64,000 nt of DNA from NCBI GenBank assembly GCA_020053735.1, contig JAGVMP010000018.1, forward strand, positions 1 to 64,000. Direction: 5' to 3'. A model generated the notes under the pieces. That model was not told the DNA's origin and did not search any database. It saw nothing but the letters and a program-made list of their open reading frames with translations. The DNA is from Pseudomonadota bacterium (GTDB lineage: Bacteria; Pseudomonadota; Gammaproteobacteria; Burkholderiales; Methylophilaceae). Shown here in pieces: positions 17,157 through 25,012 of this stretch (within the stretch, counting starts at the first letter, position 1; the number at the start of each line of letters is the position of its first letter). The translations under genes were made by a program, and so were the position numbers.

Positions 17157-18308
17157 ATGCTAATGACTGAAGATGAAATACTGGACGCGATTGCTGATGG
17201 CACAATTGGAGCATTATCAATCGACACCTCTATTTTTTATAAATATCAATTTGGACTTACCACTGGCTATCTTAAAACTTTAGAACAATTTAAAGCAAAA
17301 GCCTTTCCATTTCTTATGCCGGATATTGTTTATAAAGAAATACAGAAGGCCATGATAGAGCTAGCCAAGTCTTCTCAAAGAGATGTTAAAAATGCATTTA
17401 AGGAAGTCAAAAAGAACTGGACTGTTAGCCAAGCCGAATTTGATCAGATAGCTAATATCCTTTACAAAGAAGAAACACCTGAAGTCGTAGTAGGCAATAA
17501 GCTTCAAAGTTTCATTGACGCAACAGGATTAGTTATAGAAAAGGCGGAGGATCATATTGCGATAAGTAAGTTGTTTGAGATGTACTTTAATAGCGAGGCC
17601 CCTTTTGCTGAAAACACTACCAAAAAGAACGAGTTTCCGGATGCTTCCGCACTACTCACTCTTGAGTCTTGGGCCCAAAAAAATCGTAAATTAGTATTGG
17701 TTATTTCGAAAGATGAAGACTGGTCTGAATACTGCAAAACCTCTGTTGGTTTGGTCTGTATGAATGAGCTAACCACCGCTTTGAAGCTTTTACAAAATCA
17801 AGTGGGTGCATACAGATTTATAGAACGGTTAACTTTAGGCCAATATTCAGAAATTGTAGAACAACTTTTATCAGAACTTAATTCAAATGACGATGTGGAG
17901 TTTCATGTCGAAGCGGACTCACAATTTAGCTTTGACCACGAATTCGACGAAGTGGCATACTCAGCATATATCATAGAAAATGGTGTGGATGCTCCAATAT
18001 ATCTGGAGCCAGTAGAGTTTACCGAGGATTACATTACTGTAAAAACAACTTTCAGTGTAAAAGCTGAAATCACTTCACATTTTAGTTTTCAAAAATGGGA
18101 CGGAATTGATAAAGAATACATGCCTATGGGCTCAACGGAAGTAGAAACGGTCAAAGATATTTATATCGATGCTGTTATTTCTTTTGCCTTTGACGTAGAT
18201 AGCAATTTAGAAATTGATTCAATCGAAATTATTAGCCAGTCTGTAAACCTCTATTATGGTGAAATTGAACCCGACTGGATGAATATTCGAGAGGAACATG
18301 AGTATTAA
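17157..18308 (+). CDS. PIN-domain (DUF4935-like) ribonuclease-type protein
   Basis: A 383-aa protein. The N-terminal 190 residues look like a PIN domain: I-D-T-S-I-F (D23), Y-K-E-I-Q-K (E61), E-F-P-D-A-S-A-L (D161) and V-I-S-K-D-E-D-W (D185/D187) supply the usual four acidic residues that bind the metal in RNA-cleaving PIN enzymes. The second half is acidic and beta-rich, unrecognised. Large PIN_8/DUF4935 proteins occur in defence islands, unlike the small VapC toxins; no antitoxin gene is adjacent. A Shine-Dalgarno AGGGAAG lies just before the ATG at 17157 (ATG at 17163 also possible). Confidence 0.75.
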   Translation: MLMTEDEILDAIADGTIGALSIDTSIFYKYQFGLTTGYLKTLEQFKAKAFPFLMPDIVYKEIQKAMIELAKSSQRDVKNAFKEVKKNWTVSQAEFDQIANILYKEETPEVVVGNKLQSFIDATGLVIEKAEDHIAISKLFEMYFNSEAPFAENTTKKNEFPDASALLTLESWAQKNRKLVLVISKDEDWSEYCKTSVGLVCMNELTTALKLLQNQVGAYRFIERLTLGQYSEIVEQLLSELNSNDDVEFHVEADSQFSFDHEFDEVAYSAYIIENGVDAPIYLEPVEFTEDYITVKTTFSVKAEITSHFSFQKWDGIDKEYMPMGSTEVETVKDIYIDAVISFAFDVDSNLEIDSIEIISQSVNLYYGEIEPDWMNIREEHEY

Positions 18309-18347
18309 TAAATTATCAATACTGAGCTGCCACAGGAATTGTAGACA

Positions 18348-18731
18348 CTAATTAGCCATCTTTATGAACGGGTTCAAGCTGGTTGAATTGGCTTTGTATA
18401 CTAGACCAAAATTCCATTTTCTTTTATTGATCCTATTTTCAACATAGTGTTTGTAGGATAAGGGGTCTTTGGGTGACTTGCATTGATGCCGCCTTTGATT
18501 GCAGTAATAGCATGCAGCTACGATATTACTTTCAGTATCCCTTCCACCATCTTGCTTAGCTTTTAGATGCTCAGCAGTGCACTGAAACAGCTTTGCTTGA
18601 TTGATGGTGAGTTTGAACTTCTTAGCATAGGCCTCAGGCTTATCTAGCCACATAGGCAACTCACAATAGATACAGCGACCTTGCTGTAGGTTAAAAGCTT
18701 TGAGACGATGTTTGTTTAAGGTTGTCGGCAT
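18348..18731 (-). CDS. HNH endonuclease-family protein
   Basis: About 127 aa. C-I-Y-C near the N-terminus and C-Y-Y-C-N-Q-R-R-H near residue 85 supply two zinc-binding pairs, and T-A-E-H-L-K-A-K-Q-D-G-G-R-D-T-E-S-N-I-V-A carries the catalytic H and the N of the HNH motif. Such small HNH proteins are nicking or double-strand nucleases of phages, plasmids and defence islands. The ATG at 18729-18731 is preceded by GGAG at a good distance; a CTG/TTG extension to 18743 is less likely. It is the last accessory gene before tRNA-Phe. Confidence 0.85.
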   Translation of the reverse strand: MPTTLNKHRLKAFNLQQGRCIYCELPMWLDKPEAYAKKFKLTINQAKLFQCTAEHLKAKQDGGRDTESNIVAACYYCNQRRHQCKSPKDPLSYKHYVENRINKRKWNFGLVYKANSTSLNPFIKMAN

Positions 18732-18903
18732 AGTGAGCTCCAATAAATTTAAGGGAACCCCACTTGCCTAGTAGACAGGACAATCTGGGAACCAGTCGAC
18801 AAAATCGTATCTGGCCAAAACAGTACGCAAACAATGAGACGCACTAAGTAGAAGATTAAATAAATTGCTATTACATAGCAACTAAAATCATCTGAAAAAG
18901 ATA

Positions 18904-18936
18904 CAAAAAAGCCCAACTCGTTAAAGTAAGGCTAAT
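18904..18936 (-). terminator. Possible terminator of tRNA-Phe
   Basis: On the minus strand, downstream of the tRNA, AGCC and GGGCT can pair around a loop and are followed by a run of seven T. The stem is short, so this is tentative. Confidence 0.35.
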
Positions 18937-18954
18937 TTCGGTAATACTTAAAAC

Positions 18955-19030
18955 TGGTGGCCGGAGCGGGAATCGAACCTGCGACACGCGGATTTTCAAT
19001 CCGCTGCTCTACCGACTGAGCTATCCGGCC
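18955..19030 (-). tRNA. pheT-tRNA: tRNA-Phe (anticodon GAA)
   Basis: The minus strand gives a 76-nt cloverleaf starting GGCCGGATAGCTCAG, with anticodon GAA in the loop TTGAAAA, T-arm GGTTCGATTCC, and a genomically encoded discriminator plus CCA. Its 3' end faces the accessory island at 1-18750, the arrangement expected if an element integrated at the tRNA 3' end; the second attachment copy would be beyond the left edge. Confidence 0.97.
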
Positions 19031-19250
19031 AGTGTGCAAAACATCTATAAATATTTGCAAGTCGCGCATTATAGCAAACTTAAACATTTCTGGGCACATG
19101 CCAAGCAATTAAATTATTGGCTAGGGTAGCAAAACTAAATTAATTGCTCTATGATAGATTTATACAAGAAGCAGTAGTATGGTCGTCGCTAAGGTTTGTT
19201 CAAATCTAAACAGTTTCTATTTGACTAATAAAATTAACAAGGAGAGAAAA

Positions 19251-19751
19251 ATGGGCATGTTTTCATTTATTAAAGAGGCGGGCGAAAAGTTGTTTGGTAT
19301 TGGCGAGGCTAAAGCAGCCGAGGTGGTGGCTAAAAAAGACCCAACACCAGTGAATGTAGATGCCGCAAACCGCGCAGCTGCCAATGCAATTGCAAATTAT
19401 GTGGCGAAAATGAATTTAACCGCCGAGGGCCTGGCGATTGGATTTGACGGCGCCTCTGCTACGGTAATTGTGCAAGGCATGGCGGCAGATCAAGAAACCA
19501 AAGAGAAGATTTTATTATGCTGTGGCAACGTAGCGGGGGTGGAGCATGTGCAAGACCAGCTTGGTGTCATTTCTACAGAGGCGGAGCCAGTTTTTTATAC
19601 TGTTGTGCGTGGTGATACGCTCTCTAAAGTGGCTAAAGAGTATTATGGCAATGCCAATGCTTATATGAGAATATTTGAGGCCAATAAACCGATGTTGAGC
19701 CACCCAGATAAAATTTATCCTGGCCAAATGCTACGCATTCCACCCCAGTAG
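19251..19751 (+). CDS. kbp: BON-LysM protein, potassium-binding Kbp/YgaU-like
   Basis: A 166-aa protein. The ATG at 19251 has AAGGAGAG ahead of it and gives the family N-terminus M-G-M-F-S-F-I-K-E-A-G-E-K-L-F-G; the longer frame from 19179 is not used. Residues 45-105 form a BON domain and residues 115-165 a LysM domain (Y-T-V-V-R-G-D-T-L-S-K-V-A-K ... Y-P-G-Q-M-L-R-I-P). E. coli Kbp is a cytoplasmic K+-binding sensor protein induced by osmotic stress. The lipoprotein gene downstream, 55 bp away, may be co-expressed. Length matches the family. Confidence 0.9.
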   Translation: MGMFSFIKEAGEKLFGIGEAKAAEVVAKKDPTPVNVDAANRAAANAIANYVAKMNLTAEGLAIGFDGASATVIVQGMAADQETKEKILLCCGNVAGVEHVQDQLGVISTEAEPVFYTVVRGDTLSKVAKEYYGNANAYMRIFEANKPMLSHPDKIYPGQMLRIPPQ

Positions 19752-19806
19752 CTTTACAGCATAGTAATTCTTTAATTTAGTTTATTTAATCTACAGGAGT
19801 TCCAAT

Positions 19807-20094
19807 ATGAATACATTTTTACGCGCACTACTAGCAGGTGTTTTTGCAGTAACATTATTAGCTGGTTGCAACAAATCTGATGACGCAGTAGACAATATGA
19901 AAGAAGAAGTGGGTGAAGCGGTGGATGCCACTAAAGAAGCGGCTGGTGCTGTGGCTGAAGAAACCAAAGAGGTCGTGACAGACGCAGCATCTGATGCTGC
20001 AGCCGCTACAAAAGAAGCTGCTGCCGAAGCGAAAGAAGAAGCGGTAGATGCCGTGCAAGCAGCTAAAGAAGCTGCTGCCGAAGTAGCAAAATAA
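19807..20094 (+). CDS. Small Ala/Glu-rich lipoprotein with LEA-like repeats
   Basis: A 95-aa protein with a lipoprotein signal (F-L-R-A-L-L-A-G-V-F-A-V-T-L-L-A-G-C). The mature part is almost entirely Ala, Glu, Lys, Asp and Val in repeats such as A-T-K-E-A-A and E-A-K-E-E-A, predicted to be a long amphipathic helix or disordered chain like LEA proteins and YjfN/OsmB-type stress lipoproteins. It follows the kbp gene with AGGAGT as ribosome site and ends at a strong terminator. A role in envelope stress or desiccation is only inferred from composition. Confidence 0.75.
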   Translation: MNTFLRALLAGVFAVTLLAGCNKSDDAVDNMKEEVGEAVDATKEAAGAVAEETKEVVTDAASDAAAATKEAAAEAKEEAVDAVQAAKEAAAEVAK

Positions 20095-20129
20095 TAACGT
20101 TTTTTTATTTAATTATTTTTTAAAAACTA

Positions 20130-20163
20130 ACCCGCAAGGCTTAACGCTTTTGCGGGTTTTTAA
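20130..20163 (+). terminator. Rho-independent terminator
   Basis: ACCCGCAAGGCTTAACGC pairs as ACCCGCAA ... TTGCGGGT and is followed by a run of T. It closes the kbp-lipoprotein transcript just before cobT. Confidence 0.85.
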
Positions 20164-20177
20164 TTTACACTTTAGCC

Positions 20178-21218
20178 ATGCAAACTTTTGAAATTACGCG
20201 ACCGGATGACACCATAAACTTTGCACTTAAGCAAAAGATAAACCAAAAAACTAAACCACTCGGCGCGTTAGGTAATTTAGAAGATATTGCGCTGCAAATT
20301 GGTTTAATTCAAAACACACTCACGCCGCAACTAAACAAGCCTACAGTACTTGTATTTGCTGGCGATCATGGCATCGCTGCGAGTGGCGTCAGTGCTTATC
20401 CGCAGGCGGTAACTGCCCAGATGGTGCTTAATTTTTTAGCAGGGCGCGCGGCGATTAATGTGTTTGCTAGGCAAAATAAAATGCAGTTGCGTGTTATAGA
20501 TGCGGGGGTGAATTTTGCATTTGCACCGCATGCCGATTTAATCATTGCCAAAGTTGGCATGGGCACAGCGAATTTTTTGTATGCACCTGCAATGTCAGAA
20601 GCGCAATGTGAGCAGGCGCTTACAATTGGTGCAAGCCTTGTAAAAATAGAAACGGATGCAGGCTGTAATGTGCTTGGTTTTGGTGAAATGGGTATTGCCA
20701 ATACATCATCAGCCAGCTGTTTGATGAGCGTAATATGTGACTTACCAATTGAAGATTGTGTTGGGCGCGGCACTGGCTTGGACGAGGCAGGACTTATCAA
20801 AAAAACTGAAATATTGAAACAAGCAATCAATCAACGAATGCTTGTATCGTCAACACCTATGCAAGCCTTAGCTACATTTGGGGGTTTTGAAATTGCCATG
20901 ATGGTAGGCGCTATGTTGAGTGCGGCTGAGCAAAAAACGGTACTGTTAATCGATGGGTTTATTGCAACTTCTGCTTTATTGGTAGCCGCCAAAATCCAGC
21001 CCAATATTTTGCATTACTGTGTTTTCGCACATTGCTCGAATGAAAGTGCGCATCAAAAATTGTTAGATTACTTAGAGGCAAAACCGTTATTAGATTTAGG
21101 CCTACGATTGGGAGAGGGCACAGGCGCAGTGTTGGCCTATCCTCTTATTCAGGCATCAGTCAATTTTTTAAATGATATGGCCAGCTTTGCCAGTGCTGGC
21201 GTCAGCGAGAAAAGCTAG
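20178..21218 (+). CDS. cobT: Nicotinate-nucleotide-dimethylbenzimidazole phosphoribosyltransferase
   Basis: CobT transfers the ribose phosphate of nicotinate mononucleotide to 5,6-dimethylbenzimidazole, giving alpha-ribazole phosphate for the lower loop of cobalamin. The 346-aa length is typical. Visible hallmarks are G-D-H-G-I-A-A-S-G-V-S-A-Y-P, the G-E-M-G-I-A-N-T-S-S-A-S-C stretch, and the C-terminal L-G-E-G-T-G-A that carries the catalytic Glu. It is cytosolic. The gene starts the plus-strand cobT-cobS-cobC operon, with cobS beginning 1 bp after its stop. BluB, which makes the DMB substrate, is encoded nearby on the opposite strand. Confidence 0.97.
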   Translation: MQTFEITRPDDTINFALKQKINQKTKPLGALGNLEDIALQIGLIQNTLTPQLNKPTVLVFAGDHGIAASGVSAYPQAVTAQMVLNFLAGRAAINVFARQNKMQLRVIDAGVNFAFAPHADLIIAKVGMGTANFLYAPAMSEAQCEQALTIGASLVKIETDAGCNVLGFGEMGIANTSSASCLMSVICDLPIEDCVGRGTGLDEAGLIKKTEILKQAINQRMLVSSTPMQALATFGGFEIAMMVGAMLSAAEQKTVLLIDGFIATSALLVAAKIQPNILHYCVFAHCSNESAHQKLLDYLEAKPLLDLGLRLGEGTGAVLAYPLIQASVNFLNDMASFASAGVSEKS

Positions 21219-21219
21219 C

Positions 21220-22032
21220 ATGCAAAAACAATGGCGATATTTTTTGTTAGCTTTGGGATTTTTTACGCGTTTTCCCGTACCCAATTTTGCTGATTTTCAA
21301 GAGTCTGATTTAAATCATTCAGTCAAATATTTTCCACTGATTGGCATATTGATTGGCCTATTGGCAACAGTTACTTATTATGCTTTAGGACTAATTTTCC
21401 CGCATGTAGTGGCCGTACTTTTGAGTATGGCAGTTACAATTTTTGCGACTGGAGCATTTCACGAGGATGGTCTGGCAGATAGTGCGGATGGCCTGGGTGG
21501 TGGCTGGGATCGTGAACAGGCGCTTGCTATTATGCAAGATTCTCGCTTAGGCACTTATGGCGCAGTAGCCTTGTTTTTTATACTATTAACAAAGTTTGAG
21601 TTACTTAGCGCCATGCATGGCGATATGGTGATGTTGGCTTTACTATGTGCCCACCCGCTTAGTCGACTAAGCGCCGTTTGGTTAATGGCAACGCTGCCCT
21701 ATGTCAAGGCCAATGCTAATTACAGCAGTAAAGCCAAGCCATTAGCCACCCAAATTTCACACTGCGATTTATGGCTAGCCAGCTTTTTTGGCTTAGTGCC
21801 AATTGTGCTGTTAGTCTTTTTCATTGAGTTGACTATTAGCAATTGGCAGGCTACTTTGGGTTATGTATGCTTGTTAGCGGGCACTATTGCCGCTGCTTTG
21901 TGGTGGTGGCGTGCATTGCTTAAGCGCAAGCTAAATGGTTACACGGGTGATGCTTTAGGCGCAATTCAGCAACTCACTGAAATCATGTTTTACCTTGCGA
22001 CACTCGCTTGGCTGCAATTGATTGCAGCTTGA
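21220..22032 (+). CDS. cobS: Adenosylcobinamide-GDP ribazoletransferase (cobalamin synthase)
   Basis: CobS joins adenosylcobinamide-GDP to alpha-ribazole (phosphate), the last assembly step of cobalamin, in the inner membrane. The 270-aa protein has several hydrophobic helices and the family motif G-A-F-H-E-D-G-L-A-D-S-A-D-G-L-G-G-G near residue 80. I chose the ATG at 21220, one base after the cobT stop; the frame extends upstream inside cobT but M-Q-K-Q-W-R-Y-F is the usual N-terminus. The next gene, cobC, starts 27 bp later. Confidence 0.96.
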   Translation: MQKQWRYFLLALGFFTRFPVPNFADFQESDLNHSVKYFPLIGILIGLLATVTYYALGLIFPHVVAVLLSMAVTIFATGAFHEDGLADSADGLGGGWDREQALAIMQDSRLGTYGAVALFFILLTKFELLSAMHGDMVMLALLCAHPLSRLSAVWLMATLPYVKANANYSSKAKPLATQISHCDLWLASFFGLVPIVLLVFFIELTISNWQATLGYVCLLAGTIAAALWWWRALLKRKLNGYTGDALGAIQQLTEIMFYLATLAWLQLIAA

Positions 22033-22059
22033 ACAATTTAGCGCTATTAAATTAACATC

Positions 22060-22626
22060 ATGAAACTCACGCTCGTTCGTCATACCTCGTTACAAATTTC
22101 ACCAGGCATTTGCTATGGTCAAAGTGATATTGATGTGGGTGCTAGTTTTTTGGATGAAGCGAATCATTTAAAACGCAAGCTAGCGCATGCCAAGTTTGAT
22201 GCAATTTATACCAGCCCTTTGCAGCGTTGCTTGAAGTTGGCAGCGATGCTAGATTTGGGCGAGTCTGTTGAAGACGCACGATTAATGGAACTTAATTTTG
22301 GTGATTGGGAAACGCGTGCTTGGGATGATATTCCGCGCGATATTTTTGACGCATGGGCGCACGATTACGCCAACTTAGCACCACCCAATGGCGAAACATT
22401 TAGCCAGCTGCAACAGCGCGCAATCCATATTTTAGAAGAATTAAAGTTAGAAAATACTGGTAAACATATTTTAATTGTGACCCACGGCGGCCTAATCCGC
22501 GCTCTGTTGGCACATGTGCTGAATATGGAGCTGAAAGGTCTATTTCGATTTAATATCGATTACGCCAGCGTAACCGAATTAGATTTTAGTGAAAAAATAC
22601 CAAAAATCAACCGTGTGAATTTTTGA
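22060..22626 (+). CDS. cobC: Alpha-ribazole phosphatase / histidine phosphatase
   Basis: A 188-aa member of the histidine phosphatase superfamily: L-V-R-H-T at the N-terminus (phospho-acceptor His), T-S-P-L-Q-R-C around residue 50, E-L-N-F-G-D-W-E, and V-T-H-G-G near residue 147. Placed third in the cobT-cobS operon it is most likely CobC, which removes phosphate from alpha-ribazole phosphate or cobalamin phosphate. Other phosphatase specificities in this superfamily cannot be excluded from sequence, but context is strong. Confidence 0.9.
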   Translation: MKLTLVRHTSLQISPGICYGQSDIDVGASFLDEANHLKRKLAHAKFDAIYTSPLQRCLKLAAMLDLGESVEDARLMELNFGDWETRAWDDIPRDIFDAWAHDYANLAPPNGETFSQLQQRAIHILEELKLENTGKHILIVTHGGLIRALLAHVLNMELKGLFRFNIDYASVTELDFSEKIPKINRVNF

Positions 22627-22651
22627 TTGCGAATTTGAATTTGAACAACAG

Positions 22652-22855
22652 TTAACTCACTTCTATCGTTTCGCCAAAACACACCACAACCTGGCCCTTG
22701 CGTATTTTAGCGGTTTTTCGCAACTCAATCGCGCCATCCACAGTTACGTTGCCATCCGCCACAAACGCTTTGCCTTGACCACCGCTTTGCGCAATACCCA
22801 CCGTTTTTAACAAATCGCACAATGCAATATATTCGCCTTTTAATTCAAATTTCAT
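22652..22855 (-). CDS. ybcJ: S4-like RNA-binding protein, YbcJ family
   Basis: A 67-aa protein matching the YbcJ family: L-K-G-E-Y-I-A-L-C-D-L-L-K, G-G-Q-G-K-A, V-T-V-D-G and R-K-T-A-K-I-R-K-G, which is a compact S4-type RNA-binding fold. Biological role is poorly known. It begins 5 bp after the cobU stop on the same strand, so it is probably at the tail of the bluB-btuF-cobU transcript. Gene length equals that of the E. coli protein. Confidence 0.88.
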   Translation of the reverse strand: MKFELKGEYIALCDLLKTVGIAQSGGQGKAFVADGNVTVDGAIELRKTAKIRKGQVVVCFGETIEVS

Positions 22856-22860
22856 CTAAT

Positions 22861-23460
22861 TTAACCTTTTAATTGTAGTGGCAGGCCAGCAGCAATAAAA
22901 CTCACTTTATCTGCAATTTGTGCAACAGCCTGATTTAGCCTGCCTTGTTCATCCTGAAATAGACGGTTAATTTCGCCCAACGGCACGATGCCCATACCAA
23001 CTTCGTTACTGACTAGAATAAGTTGGCCTTGAAAGTTTCTGTCTTGAGATGATTCTTGAAATATTACAAGCTCCGCCAAAAAAGCCTCACGCTGCGCTGG
23101 CCAGTCCACACCTTCTGCTGGCACGCATTCTGGGCAAATACATTGTGCCAGCCATAGTGTCAAACAGTCAACAATCACACATTGTTCTAATTGAACAGGT
23201 TTGTCTGGAGAGATTTCTGATGTTCTGGAAGGCTTATGGGTATTGGCTTGCAGGGCAGCACTTAGGAAGTGTGGTTCTTCTACTAGTTTCCAATGCTCTG
23301 GCCGTCTGTCTTTGTGGTGCTGTACGCGCGCCTTAAATTCATCATCGTAAATTTGCGCAGTGGCGATATAGGTCACTGGCAGGTTGCTTTCAAATGCTAG
23401 CTTTTCTGCATAGGCGCTTTTACCAGAGCGTGCACCGCCCAAAATTAAATGAATACTCAT
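22861..23460 (-). CDS. cobU: Adenosylcobinamide kinase / guanylyltransferase
   Basis: CobU phosphorylates adenosylcobinamide and adds GMP to form adenosylcobinamide-GDP, the activated precursor used by CobS. The 199-aa protein begins M-S-I-H-L-I-L-G-G-A-R-S-G-K-S (P-loop) and includes H-H-K-D-R-R-P-E-H-W, whose His is guanylylated. The start at 23460 overlaps the stop of the upstream btuF-like gene by 4 bp (ATGA), indicating coupling. A longer frame to 23511 would run into that gene and is not used. Confidence 0.96.
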   Translation of the reverse strand: MSIHLILGGARSGKSAYAEKLAFESNLPVTYIATAQIYDDEFKARVQHHKDRRPEHWKLVEEPHFLSAALQANTHKPSRTSEISPDKPVQLEQCVIVDCLTLWLAQCICPECVPAEGVDWPAQREAFLAELVIFQESSQDRNFQGQLILVSNEVGMGIVPLGEINRLFQDEQGRLNQAVAQIADKVSFIAAGLPLQLKG

Positions 23461-24311
23461 GCACGTAACCTTTGTGTCAGGCTTTTGGCTAAGCTTTGAG
23501 CAACAGCCCATTGTTGAATAATCGTTTGCAATTGCGGCAAACCATGCGTAAATAGCGATGGCCCTGGCTGCAAAATATCGACAGATTTTATTTCAAATAC
23601 AAAGCCATTTTTTACGGCGGGCATTTCGTCCCAACCTTCTCGCGCTGCCACTTGCGTTGGTTGAAATTTTTTGCCGCACCAAGAGCCAATGATAATATCT
23701 GGTTGCCTAGCCAACACTTGTGCGGCTGTTACCATGCGCTCGCCCGCGCTTTGAAACTGCGTCAGTTCAGGAAAACAATCCTCGCCGCCTGCAATTTCTA
23801 TCAGCTCTGCCGCCCAGCGAATGCTGCACATCATGGGTTCATCCCATTCCTCAAAATAAACAGTTGGCCTGTAAGGCAGCCTGGATGCGGCCTGCAGAGC
23901 ATCATTTATTTGATGTTGATAAGTAGAAACTAATGCCTCCGCCTTAGCTTGTGCACCGACTAAGCGACCTATGGTCAGTATCATGCGCAACACATCTTCT
24001 ATTGAGCGCTGGTTAAATAAATGCACCTCAATGCCTGCTTTAATTAGCTCTGCCGCAATATCGGCCTGCAAGTTAGAGAAACCCAGCACTAAATCGGGCT
24101 TAAGCGCTAAGATTTTATTTATTTTTGCACTGGTAAATGCAGCCACTTTGGGCTTTTCTTTGCGCGCCTCAGGAGGCCGCGTGGTGTAACCAGAAATGCC
24201 GACGATGCGGTCTTGTTCACCCAGTAAATACAGCACCTCGACGGTTTCGGTGGTAAGACAAATAATGCGTTTTGGCAGATTGTTTATGAAGTTTGCCATG
24301 TATTTTGCCAT
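23457..24311 (-). CDS. BtuF-like cobalamin/corrinoid-binding protein without signal peptide
   Basis: The protein (about 284 aa) matches the periplasmic-binding domain of BtuF and related corrinoid or iron-siderophore receptors: R-I-V-G-I-S-G-Y-T, K-I-L-A-L-K-P-D-L-V-L-G-F-S, and an R-Q-P-D-I-I-I-G-S-W segment. Oddly, no signal peptide precedes the domain; the chain starts M-A-K-Y-M-A-N-F-I-N-N-L-P-K-R-I-I-C-L. I took the ATG at 24311, which has GGAA in front; the ATG at 24299 is possible. It overlaps bluB upstream and cobU downstream, so it is in the B12 salvage operon, yet no btuC or btuD is in the window. Confidence 0.8.
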   Translation of the reverse strand: MAKYMANFINNLPKRIICLTTETVEVLYLLGEQDRIVGISGYTTRPPEARKEKPKVAAFTSAKINKILALKPDLVLGFSNLQADIAAELIKAGIEVHLFNQRSIEDVLRMILTIGRLVGAQAKAEALVSTYQHQINDALQAASRLPYRPTVYFEEWDEPMMCSIRWAAELIEIAGGEDCFPELTQFQSAGERMVTAAQVLARQPDIIIGSWCGKKFQPTQVAAREGWDEMPAVKNGFVFEIKSVDILQPGPSLFTHGLPQLQTIIQQWAVAQSLAKSLTQRLRA

Positions 24312-24961
24312 TGATTTTCCATGAGCATTTCGCTCAATGGCTTGGCTTCGCGCCAACCTGTTTCTACTAACATGGGTTCTTTGTAAAACGTGTTGACATA
24401 ACCCAAGCATAATATGGCAATTGGTTTGGTGCCAGCAGGCATGTTAAGCAAATTAGCCAGTTTAACTGGGTCAAAAATACTCACCCAGCCCATGCCAATA
24501 CCCTCAGCACGTGCGGCCAGCCACATATTTTGTATGGCGCAGCTGACTGAGGCAATATCCATTTCAGGCAGCGTACGACGACCAAAAATATGCTGCTCGC
24601 GTTTATCGCACAGGGTGGCAATGAGCAGCTCGCCGCAATCTAAAATACCTTCTACTTTAAGCTTTAAAAATTCGGCCATGCGGGTGGTGGTTTCTAGCTC
24701 GCCAATAGCTTGCGCAGTATTTGCACGCTCTTCATCGACCAGCTGGTGAATTTGTTTGCGTAAGTTTGAATCGCTGATACGAATAAAACGCCACGGTTGC
24801 ATCAGCCCTACGCTAGGTGCGTGGTGTGCGGCTTGCAACAGTTTGGTCAACAGCTCTGACGCGATGGGCGTAGGTAAAAAATGCCGCATATCGCGCCGCT
24901 CTGCAATCACCTTGTAAATGGCTGCTTGTTCTAGCTCGCTATAAGAATGCGTATTTTTCAT
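24284..24961 (-). CDS. bluB: 5,6-dimethylbenzimidazole synthase
   Basis: BluB is a flavin-dependent, nitroreductase-fold enzyme that breaks down FMNH2 with oxygen to give 5,6-dimethylbenzimidazole. The 225-aa protein has the signature segments I-A-E-R-R-D-M-R-H-F, A-A-H-H-A-P-S-V-G-L-M-Q-P-W-R-F, and G-I-G-M-G-W-V-S-I-F-D-P. It is the first gene of the minus-strand bluB-btuF-like-cobU-ybcJ operon and supplies CobT. A bidirectional hairpin terminator separates it from the membrane protein gene upstream. Confidence 0.96.
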   Translation of the reverse strand: MKNTHSYSELEQAAIYKVIAERRDMRHFLPTPIASELLTKLLQAAHHAPSVGLMQPWRFIRISDSNLRKQIHQLVDEERANTAQAIGELETTTRMAEFLKLKVEGILDCGELLIATLCDKREQHIFGRRTLPEMDIASVSCAIQNMWLAARAEGIGMGWVSIFDPVKLANLLNMPAGTKPIAILCLGYVNTFYKEPMLVETGWREAKPLSEMLMENQWQNTWQTS

Positions 24962-24969
24962 ATTTGGTG

Positions 24970-25002
24970 AGAAAAAAGCCGCTATAAAAAGCGGCTTTTT
25001 TC
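24970..25002. terminator. Bidirectional rho-independent terminator
   Basis: AAAAAAGCCGCTAT...AAGCGGCTTTTTT: a GC stem with A on one side and T on the other. It should end the btuB transcript from the minus strand before bluB. Confidence 0.85.
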
Positions 25003-25012
25003 TATTGGGCGG

